From contig JAHLKG010000020.1 of assembly GCA_025526995.1 (NCBI GenBank), positions 62,001-126,000 of the forward strand: a stretch of 64,000 bases of DNA. The letters are read 5' to 3'. Under the pieces are notes generated by a model. It was not told the origin of the DNA and did not search any database. It saw only the letters and a program-made list of their open reading frames with translations. Source of the DNA: Powellomyces hirtus (taxonomy: Eukaryota; Chytridiomycota; Chytridiomycetes; Spizellomycetales; Powellomycetaceae). Of this stretch, positions 56,334 to 64,000 are shown one piece after another. Within the stretch, counting starts at the first letter, position 1, and the number at the start of each line of letters is the position of its first letter. The translations under genes and the position numbers were made by a program.

Positions 56334-59300
56334 ATGCCAAGGTAAGCCAGTGTTGTGAGTAATTCTCCTGACATTCAGCGAGTAACACTTGGGCTTGGTG
56401 TGCTTCCGTAGACGCGCCCTCGTTGAGTATTCTCTCATCAAATATATGAGTCCCGTTCGTAATCCTCAGGACAGTGTCCTTATGTTTCACAGTGGGAAAA
56501 GGCTTTGTAAAGATGTCTGCCAGTTGATCGTCCGTATTGGTGTCGATGATTTCGATAATTTGCTTCACGAACGAACCGCGTATAGCGTGGTACCGAACGT
56601 CGATGTGTTTGGTGCGTTGGTTGATAGCCTTAGACTGAATCAAGGCCCCGGCGCTCTGGTTATCGACATGGAGAGGGACTGGTTTAGATTTGTAATCCGG
56701 TTGAGGTCCCAAAACTTCCGCCAAGAGTTGGCGTAGCCATTTGGCTTTGTTGTGGCCGGTACTGGCAGCTATGTACTCCGCTTCGGTTGTACTTTGGGCG
56801 GTGCACTTCTGCTTGCTGCTTTTCCACAGAACAGGAAACCCATTGTAAAGGGCCAAAATACCTGTAGTGGACGTCCGGTCGGTGAGTTCTCCTGCATAAC
56901 CCGCATCCGTGAATACCCGTAGGCCACGTGGATCATTTCGTTCGGATGTGAACTTGAGGGCATAGTCGCGGGTACCCTTCAAATAGCGGAAAATGCGTTT
57001 AACATTGTTCCAGTCGGAGTTGGTAGGTGCGGCCATGCGGCGCGCAACGTAACCGACTGCAGTGGCAATATCCCATCGCCATGTGATGGAGGCCCAAGTG
57101 AGGACCCCCACTGCTTCCTGATACATTTGTAGATTCGTGAATCGTGTCGAATCCTCCGGTTGTTGGTTACGCCCTGACACGGCGTACGGGGTGGAGACAG
57201 GATGGCAGTCGCTCATGCCGAATTGTGCAAGAGCGTCGTCGATGTACTTGACATTTGAGATTTCGAGGGTACGAACAGGAGAGTCGAAGTCATATTTGTA
57301 GATGAGACCAAGGTGACTGGTTACGCGACCTTGTTCCGTAAACTTGAACTTTGAATGTAACTCCATTTTGCTGTTCGCCAGAATCTCCGGATCCTTTGCT
57401 GCAATGAGCAGATCGTCGACGAAGACGAGAATGAGGACCAAATTGTCGTTAGACAGAGGTGTACGGTCGTCTGTCGCGTACTTGAAAAAGATACACGGGC
57501 ATACAGAAACCGCTTCGTAGCCGATCTTCAACAGTGCAGTCTTCAAGGTCTCATACCAAAGAAGAGGTGATTGCTTCAGGCCGTAGAGAGCTTTCAGTAG
57601 CTTCAGGACCCACTCGCCTTTGGGGTGATCCGGATTTTCGAATCCCTCAAACTGCTCGATATAGATATCCTTATCAATATCACTGTTAAGGAAGGCGGTG
57701 ACAGCGTCCATACTGTGGATGTCCAGCCCGTGCTGAACACAATACGCCAAGAAGAGGCGTAGCGCTGTGAATGGTAGCGTAGGTGAGTATGTATCACCAA
57801 AGTCGCGACCAGGTTGTTGAGAGAAGCCTTGAGCCACTGCTCTGGCTTTGAACTTGTTAAAGGTGCCATCGGGATTGACCTTCGTTTGAAAGACCCATGT
57901 TGTGCCGATCACGTGCTTGTTACGTGGACGCTTGGTGAGTTCCCATGTACCGTTGTCGACCAGGGATTGGTACTCAATGCGTGCAGCCTTGAGAAATTCC
58001 TCCTTCTGAGGGGTTTTCATCGCTTGCTTCCATGTCATGGCGTCTTCGTTGATCGTTGCTTGAGTCCGCGCGCGAGCGGCGTATGCAGCGATGGGGTCAT
58101 TTCGTCGTGTGCCAACATCGTACGCGGCGACTCGATTCTCCCAGTCATCCAATGCGGTAGTATTGAGTAGTGAAAGTCGGGACTCCCACATAGGTTCTTG
58201 ATATCCCTCCCACTTAACCAAGTACTCTTTTGTGTGCACCTTACTGCGGCGCTCGTCGATAATCGCCTCCACGGTGTATTCGACGTCATCCTCCTGACTC
58301 TCCTCATCTAAAAGGTCAAGATGTGCTGGATCCTGCTGATATTTGGGTTCGAGTCCCAAGTCTTCTTTGAAGATCACGTCTCGTGACACTTCGACCTTGT
58401 CAGCAACAGGATCCCATACCAGATACCCCTTGGTACCTGAGGGTTGAGCATAGCCTACCAAGTAAGCCTTCTTCGCTCGATTCCCCATTTTATCGCGTCC
58501 TTTGCTTGTTAGAACGGAATACGCCACGCAACCGATACGCCGAAGGTGGGCGACATCAGGACGCCGGCCAAATAGGATTTCATGCAGCATCTTCTTGTTG
58601 ATGCGGTTGTACGTAAGGGAATAGATGTATCCAGCCGCTACCAGTAGAGCAGGCCAGAATCTTCGGGGTAGTTTTGTATCCACAAAGGTGGTGCGGACCC
58701 TGTCCAGCGCCGTGCGATGCCATTGTGTGGCAATCCCGTTTTGCTGACTTGAATAGGCCACGGACTTTTGATGAGTGATACCATTCTTCAATAGGTACTC
58801 TAGAACCTCGCCAAAGTATTCGGTGCCTTGATCCGTGCGTAGAATCTTCATTTGTTGGTCAGTCTGTTTCTCAATCCAAGCCTTGTAGATGAGAAACTTT
58901 TCGAGTATGACTGCTAATTCCTTTGAAGGAATAGGGAAAACAGTCACGTATCTGGATGTGTGTTCAATGAACTCCAGCGAATAGCGTGATCCTTCGTAAC
59001 CAGGGATGCGAAATGGTCCCTGTAGGTCTGAATGAATCAGCTCACAGATCGCCCTGGTTTCAACGTTACCAAGGGAGAATGGAAGGCGAGCGGCTTTTCC
59101 TAGCACACAGGCTTCACAATCTTTGAAGTCGCTTAGATTCCCCACTACGGACTAACCGTCCGTAACCGATGCCATCTTCTCCAGGACGTGTTTGCCAACG
59201 TGTCCAAGACGAGCATGAGCGAGTGTAGGAGAGACTTCGTCAGTGCATGCTTCTGAATCTGACCACAGACTTTCAGACAGCAGCGTACCTTGCAGGTAAT

Positions 59301-60476
59301 ACGCGTTGTTGCGGCGTACGCCTTTGGCAATATCTTTGCCGTCTTGCGTGAAAATGACGTCTCCATTTGACTTGAAGAGCACGTCAACGCCTTGATTGTT
59401 GCATTTCGCTACCGATACGAGATCTCGTCGTAATCCTGGCACATGCAGGACTCCGCCCAACTCGAGCGGATTCGGATAGTTGTTAACTTCGACTCGTACC
59501 GTACCTCGAACTGTAGAGGGTAGTGATGTTTTGTCAGCAAGCATAACAGCTCTGACATCACTGTACACGGTTGAGTGATCCAAGGTCGCTTTGTGAGGTG
59601 TCATGTGGTCCGTAGCGCCAGAGTCGATGAGGGCTTCATACGGTTGTTCTTGGCGGACCCAGACGTGTAATGCTTCCACAGCATTTGTGCTAACAGCACC
59701 ATCAGACGACTGCTTCGTCTTGTTCTTCTCCATCTCGGATTTGAGCTTCTTTAACACTTCGCACTCCTGTGTTCGGTGTTTAGGGTCTCCACAGGCCCAA
59801 CAACCCGACTTTTGGGTTTGGCCTTTGTTTGATGGAGTAGATTCCTTGTCCTTCTTGCCGTTCGTTGACTTCTCCCCGTGGGTCTTGCCACCATTTTGTT
59901 TCTTAGAGGCGTCAGTGTGTGCGGCACCTGGTCGCGTATCCGTTGTGGTCCCGCTAGGTTTCTTAGCCATGTTGGCGGCGATCCTGGATGCAGTGGCCTG
60001 TAAACTGCTCAAATCAGTTATGTTTTCTTCATTAGCCTGAACCAAGGCCGCAAGGTCTGGTGTTAGCGCGTTGATGAAGTAATCCTGAAGGACGTAATCC
60101 GGTGTCTTCGGCAGAGAGAATGCCAGCATGTTGAACTGAGTGATGTACTCATCCATGCGGCCTTTGGGATGCAATTCCCATAGTTTCTGCAGCAAATCCC
60201 TAGTGTGGTTTCGTGGCGCGAAGCGCGCCAGAAGGGCGGACCTAAGACCGGTGTTGGTTCTTCCTGAATCAACATCTTCAAAGTCATGCCACGTCGTAAT
60301 TTCGTTCCTTTTATTTGGTGAGAGCGACTGCCACCAAGTGTATGCCCATCCTGTGAGTTTCGTAGCCACAAAATCTACGAGAAACTCGGGCGGAACCATT
60401 TCGTACTCCACAACTGTCTCAATCTTGTCGATGAACGTTTGAAGTTTGACCATATTGGCTTCCCCGTTGTAAGATC
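55696..60476 (-). pseudogene. A2 gag-pol polyprotein, truncated, one nonsense codon, read-through 3' end
   Basis: Same domain order as A1: gag (from YNGEANMVKL onward), zinc knuckle CWACGDPKHRTQEC, protease DSGATDHM, integrase, chromodomain (about 58132-58286; EYTVEAIID ... YLVKWEGY ... MWE, cage residues kept), reverse transcriptase with FVDDLL, RNase H. Breaks: TAG at 59152-59154 where A1 has TGG. The integrase catalytic Glu of A1 (IAERWHR) is Thr here (IATQWHR, codon 58726-58728), and the RNase H TDADYA is TDAGYA. Where A1 ends with TGA, A2 has CAA, so the frame stays open about 240 more codons across the antisense gene; the added sequence is Pro/Ser-rich with no domain. Confidence 0.92.
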
Positions 60477-60715
60477 TGTTAGCACGTACAGACTCTGTCA
60501 TCGAGTCATAACTGCGCCATCGCAGGGCGTATCACGCGATCACGTGAACCCACGTGATCAACTCCAATATAAGTAGTTTTCCTTCCATACTCAATATATC
60601 GGTGGGACTTTTCTCTTTTTCTCCAATAGAGCGGGATTAAGTTACTTCGTTGTTCTGCTCAGTCAACTACCCTAAAGCTTCCTCAACTATCTACCCAGAT
60701 ACTCTCAGACAAACA
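60477..60715 (+). repeat. 5' LTR of copia A3
   Basis: 239 bp, TGTTAGC...AAACA. Differs from A1 LTRs at scattered positions. Followed by GGTTATGAGCCC, a perfect 12-nt complement of the initiator tRNA-Met anticodon arm. Confidence 0.93.
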
Positions 60716-61984
60716 GGTTATGAGCCCTGAAATGGTAGGCAACGGAACGAGCCCCCGGTACACTCGTAGTATGTTAAGACGCCTAACGGGTCGGCAGACC
60801 CCAGGGTCCAATACGCTACAACGAGCCGTAGAACGTGCCGCTAAGAAGAGCGCACGCGTGCCTGGTGAATGGACATCACCAAACAATGGAGGGAAATCTG
60901 CCGGTGACGATACACTGGCAGAGCCAACGCCTTTGAGTGTCAACGCCAACGAGGGCGACGACGCATTGGAAGGGCGTACCCGAAACATCGACCGACGCAA
61001 TGGCAAGGTCGATACCCGTCCCCTATCAAGCAGTACAGATGATCACAGAACGATCAACTACAGTACTCCAGCGGCATTCCCAAGTGGGGAATCAGCGAAC
61101 ACCGTGCATGTCTGCCCGCGTGAGGCGGACGTGGATAGGATAGATCGGCTTGAGAATTCTCTAGCCCAACTAACGGAAATGCTCCAAATGAAATGGCGCA
61201 TGGATCAGGATGTGAACATCCCGGTCAACCCTCAGGTACGTACGGCACAACGGCGCGTACGCACACCATCACCCACTCGCAACGACGGGTTCGATGCACC
61301 GTGGACAGAGTACAATCAGAAGATTGGAGCTCAACAGGAATACCAACGTTCTCCATTCGAACGCCGCCCTACATCACCAACATCGAGCATACACAGCGTG
61401 ACAACCAAAATCGTCGACAGTCGAGGTGTGAAGGCCTTTGTGGATGGAACGCTGAAAGATATTGGATCTTACAACGGGGAAGCCAATATGGTCAAACTTC
61501 GAACGTTCATCGACAAGATTGAGACAGTTGTGAAGTACGAAATGGTTCCGCCCGAGTTTCTCGTAGATTTTGTGGCTACAAAACTCACAGGATGGGCATA
61601 CACTTGGTGGCAGTCGCTCTCACCAAATAAAAGGAACGAAATTACGACGTGGCATGACTTTGAAGACGTTGATTCAGGAAGAACCAACACCGGTCTTAGG
61701 TCCGCCCTTCTGGCGCGGTTCGCGCCACGAAACCACACTAGGGATTTGCTGCAGAAATTACGGGAATTGCGTCCCAAAGGCCGCATGGATGAGTACATCA
61801 CTCAGTTCAACATGCTGGCATTTTCTCTGCCGAAAACACCGGATTACGTTCTTCAGGATTACTTCATCAACGCGCTAGCACCAGACCTTGCGGCCTTGAT
61901 TCAGGCTAATGAAGAAAACATAACTGATTTGAGCAGTTTACAGGCCGCTGCATCCAGGATCGCCGCCAACATGGCTAAGAAACC
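60477..61984 (+). mobile_element. Copia retrotransposon A3, 5' LTR and gag, cut by element B
   Basis: Third copy of family A, plus strand, inserted in A2 gag. 5' LTR 60477-60715, primer-binding site, gag to 61984, where the LTR of element B begins. The five bases before it, AGATC (60472-60476), are the expected target duplication; the other copy would be outside the window with the A3 3' LTR. Confidence 0.93.
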
Positions 61985-62006
61985 TGTTGTGCGTAGGTCC
62001 GGTTAA
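60720..62006 (+). pseudogene. A3 gag, truncated by insertion of element B
   Basis: Open from ATG 60720 (or 60732, the position used in A1) through the Retrotrans_gag-like domain to AANMAKKP at 61984, then runs a few codons into the B LTR (VVRRSG) before a stop. About 97% like A1 gag by eye. No nonsense change in the part present. Confidence 0.9.
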
Positions 62007-62242
62007 GGGGTAGTGCAACAGAGAAAAAGCTAGCTCAACACTCTCGATGACAATGGAATGATTGTGTTGTTGTTAAGTGTAAACGATGGGTGAAGGAGAG
62101 CTACACTACAAAGAAGAAAGGTGGCTGTGCAAGCTATCTAAGCATCCGCGGTCAGATGAAGCACCATTGCGCAGCAGGGGTCACGTGGAGTCTTGGAGCG
62201 CTGTCGATTTGACAGGTTTATCTCAAAAGTCCAATCTCAACA
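61985..62242 (-). repeat. 3' LTR of element B
   Basis: 258 bp with TGTTG...CAACA terminal inverted repeats. Matches the solo LTR at 53924. The antisense gene starts only 24 bp from its inner edge, so its promoter must be in this LTR. Confidence 0.85.
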
Positions 62243-62266
62243 CTCCCCCGACTTTGGAGACCAAAC

Positions 62267-62707
62267 ATGCCACAAAACGGTCGAGCTCCGAAGTGTCCCG
62301 TTTGTCTTTTTCGAGATGCCGAATTCTGTGGGGACTGCGGGCACCTGCTGTGCTTCCGGTGTTTGAAGTACATTTGGGTGACACCTGACGACGCCGCACG
62401 CAGATGTGTTATCTGCAGGTGAGGAAGGAGCTCCGTTGTGCTGGTTTCAGGGTACTGATATCTCGCATTGCACAGAAAAGAGTGGATTAACCTCTTTGAA
62501 GGGGAAGTAACGAGAAGGCGGTGTGACAGGTGTTACGAACGAAAAGACTGTCGGACGCCGCACGCCTGTGGAGAAAGAAACCCCTGTTTTTTGTGTGAGA
62601 GCTGTTCACGGGGTCTGGTGCATCGAAGTGGAGAAATACGTTGCCCGAAATGCAACAAGTCGGACTGTCGATTGAGATGGTGGTTGCGGTGGGTGTATTT
62701 CAACTAG
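62267..62707 (+). CDS. Antisense cargo gene of element B, double RING-like Cys-rich protein
   Basis: Two exons, 62267-62418 and 62476-62707, intron 57 nt (GTGAGG...CACAG), 127 aa. Exon 1: CPVCLFRDAEFCGDCGHLLC, FRCLKYIW and CVIC give C-x2-C ... C-x-H-x2-C-x2-C ... C-x2-C, the RING finger spacing with the last Cys pair ending just before the splice. Exon 2 has a second Cys-rich unit: CDRCYERKDC, HACGERNPCFLCESC, RCPKCNKSDC, like another zinc-binding module, and a Trp/Arg-rich end (RWWLRWVYF). RING domains usually act as ubiquitin E3 ligases; here that is inference. It lies inside the element, tail to tail with B pol (18 nt between stop codons). Frame and phase are consistent; all expected Cys/His are present, so it looks functional. 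Confidence 0.75.
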
Positions 62708-62725
62708 ACTTATAACGGGTGTATA

Positions 62726-64000
62726 TCAGTGAGATTTGGCGTAATCTGATTTCGTTCGGAGTCCAGTTCGATGTCGCAGATCATCAAGTAATGGGCGAGG
62801 TAGCGGTTTCGTCAGGGCGTCAGCCAGCATGAGCTTGGACTCAATGTACTGTAGGTGAATGCGCTCGTTACCAACGAGGTCTCGCAGGAAGTGATAACGG
62901 ACATTGATGTGTTTGGTTCGTTGGTGATGCGTCGGATTGGCGGCAAGTTTGATAGTGGCCTGATTGTCCTCATAGATGAGAACTGTTGTCTGCTCCGTTG
63001 CTGACAGTTCGGATAGGAGACCCTGGATCCAGAGTGCTTCCTTTGCACATTCCGCGAGTGCAATGTATTCTGCTTCTGCTGTGGATAGCGCCGTTGATTT
63101 TTGACGTTGAGATTTCCATGAAATAGCAGCTCCGTTGAGCATGAATACATAGCCGGAGGTTGAGCGACGCGTGTCCGTACAGCGTGCGTAGTCGGCATCT
63201 GAATATCCGACAATATCTCCCCCATCTTGGAAGACAAGAGAGAGATCACGGGTTGTGTTTGCGTACGTGCAAACTTTCTTTGCGGCCGTCATGTGTGCGG
63301 CCGTCGGTGCTGCCAGAAACTGAGATAAACGGGAAACTGAGTAGGCCAGGTCAGGACGAGTCCCTAACATCAGATACATTAGTGTTCCAATGATCAACTG
63401 ATATTCCTTGATTCCTGATGCGTCGAGAGCGTCGGCTCCATCGTGCACGTTTAGATGTAAGGTCGGGTCCATCGGGATGTGATGCGGCCGCATGCCGTTA
63501 AGGTTAAACTTGTCGATCATGTCTTTGATGTACTTCTGTTGGCCGATGGTAATGCATCGCTTTGACCGGTCGCGCGTAATCTGAAGACCGAGAAGGAAAG
63601 AGATCTCCCCCATGTCCTCCATCTTGAAGCGTTCGGCAAGCGCGGATTTGAGAGCGAGCAGGTCATCAAGGTTTGATGCGAAAATCGTGAGATCATCCAC
63701 GTAGACGGCAACAATCAGGATCCTTGTGTTGTCAGTCCGCTTAATGTAGAGCGCGGTGTCGAGTTCTGATACTGAGAACCCGAGCTGTTGAAGAAAGGAG
63801 TCGAGAACCTTGTTCCATAGGCGCGGCGATTGTTTAAGGCCGTAAAGGGAACGGCGTAGTTTGACGACGTCGTCAGCGACGCCGGCTGGGAGCCGCATCC
63901 AGATTTCTACGTCGAGATCTCCGTTGAGAAATGCGGTGATGACATCCATCTGATGGACGTGAAGGTCGAGCTTAGTGGCAAGCGCGAGTAGCGCCCGCAA
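62726..64000 (-). CDS. Element B pol, 3' part (reverse transcriptase and RNase H), partial
   Basis: 424 codons open to the right edge. Reverse transcriptase: HQMDVITAFLNGDLDVEIWM, LRRSLYGLKQSPRLWNKVL, VAVYVDDLTIFA (YVDD), LLGLQITRDR. Connection: GTLMYLMLGTRPDLAYSVSRL. RNase H: YSDADYARCTDTRRSTSGYV, ISWKSQRQKSTALSTAEAEY, YEDNQATIKLAANPTHHQRT, KHINVRYHFLRD, MLADALTKPLP. Catalytic residues kept and no stop in 424 codons, unlike A1 and A2, which fits B being the youngest insertion in the nest. The start is outside the window. Confidence 0.95.
   Translation of the reverse strand: MRALLALATKLDLHVHQMDVITAFLNGDLDVEIWMRLPAGVADDVVKLRRSLYGLKQSPRLWNKVLDSFLQQLGFSVSELDTALYIKRTDNTRILIVAVYVDDLTIFASNLDDLLALKSALAERFKMEDMGEISFLLGLQITRDRSKRCITIGQQKYIKDMIDKFNLNGMRPHHIPMDPTLHLNVHDGADALDASGIKEYQLIIGTLMYLMLGTRPDLAYSVSRLSQFLAAPTAAHMTAAKKVCTYANTTRDLSLVFQDGGDIVGYSDADYARCTDTRRSTSGYVFMLNGAAISWKSQRQKSTALSTAEAEYIALAECAKEALWIQGLLSELSATEQTTVLIYEDNQATIKLAANPTHHQRTKHINVRYHFLRDLVGNERIHLQYIESKLMLADALTKPLPRPLLDDLRHRTGLRTKSDYAKSH

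Larger units (their letters stand above)
55294..60476 (-). mobile_element. Copia retrotransposon A2, 3' LTR to mid-gag, cut by A3
   Basis: Second copy of family A, minus strand. 3' LTR at 55294-55533; pol and most of gag run to 60476, where the A3 LTR begins in the opposite orientation inside the sequence GGATCTTACAACGG of gag. The missing 5' gag and 5' LTR should lie to the right of the A3 insertion, beyond the window. Compared with A1, its gag-pol frame is broken only once (TAG at 59152-59154). Confidence 0.95.
61985..64000 (-). mobile_element. Ty1/copia retrotransposon family B, 3' half, nested in A3
   Basis: Minus-strand element distinct from family A. From its 3' end: LTR 61985-62242, polypurine tract (GGGGGAG on the minus strand, 62243-62249), antisense RING-type gene, then RNase H and reverse transcriptase up to the window edge. 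Integrase, gag and the 5' LTR are outside. Five bases AAACC (61980-61984) should be duplicated after its 5' LTR. Confidence 0.9.

Noticed and set aside
58330..58370. GGTTCGAGTCCC-like word as a tRNA T-arm
   Set aside because: It is part of the A2 pol coding sequence (and present in A1); no other tRNA parts nearby.
1..64000. CRISPR array or bacterial operons
   Set aside because: Spliced eukaryotic genes throughout; tandem repeats lack spacer structure.

Overview
The window looks like nuclear DNA of a filamentous or zoosporic fungus. Most protein genes carry several short GT-AG introns (about 55-370 nt), the gene-rich parts are GC-rich, and several products are fungal in type: a Rud3/GMAP-210 golgin with a GRAB domain, a LAM/Ysp sterol-transfer protein, Spo7, an Mht1/Sam4-type methyltransferase and a secreted pectin acetylesterase. 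An early-diverging (chytrid-like) fungus is my best guess, but species cannot be fixed from the sequence alone. I found no tRNA, rRNA or CRISPR.

Layout. 0-18 kb is single-copy host DNA: DIS3 exosome nuclease (-), a Spo7-like phosphatase subunit (+), an F-box/LRR protein (-), a C2H2 transcription factor (+) whose intron is packed with repeats, and a long golgin (-). 18.5-28.5 kb is accessory: a broken SANT/Myb-like gene is split by a full-length Ty1/copia element (called A1 here) with a perfect 5-bp target duplication, followed by a broken GATA-finger gene and a strongly AT-rich island. 28.6-53.3 kb is host DNA again: HUS1, an unknown Cys-tailed protein, homocysteine S-methyltransferase, CDC26, mitochondrial glycerol-3-phosphate dehydrogenase, a SET protein, a rhamnogalacturonan acetylesterase, ARP1/centractin, a LAM sterol-transfer protein, RPT3 and an unknown coiled-coil protein. 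53.9-64 kb is a nest of retroelements: a solo LTR of family B, then copia copy A2 (-) into which A3 (+) has inserted, into which a second copia family, B (-), has inserted. B and the displaced parts of A2 and A3 run off the right edge.

The most unusual content is in the retroelements. Family A has a chromodomain with a complete HP1-like aromatic cage between integrase and reverse transcriptase. Between pol and the 3' LTR, on the opposite strand, it also carries a small intron-containing gene. Its conceptual product starts MAR and then contains KQTARKT, a copy of the histone H3 tail around K4-K9, which is the ligand that chromodomains of this class recognise. The start codon, splice sites and branch-like site of this gene are kept in both A1 and A2. 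Family B carries, in the same position and the same antisense tail-to-tail layout, a different one-intron gene encoding a Cys-rich double RING-like protein. Two copia families with antisense spliced cargo genes, one pairing a histone-tail mimic with a chromodomain, is the candidate undescribed system.

The host genes are ordinary single-copy cell-biology genes without an operon. Several are divergent or convergent pairs, noted in the entries. Exon coordinates were derived by hand from frame continuity and GT-AG sites; for each recognised multi-exon gene they sum to a whole number of codons.
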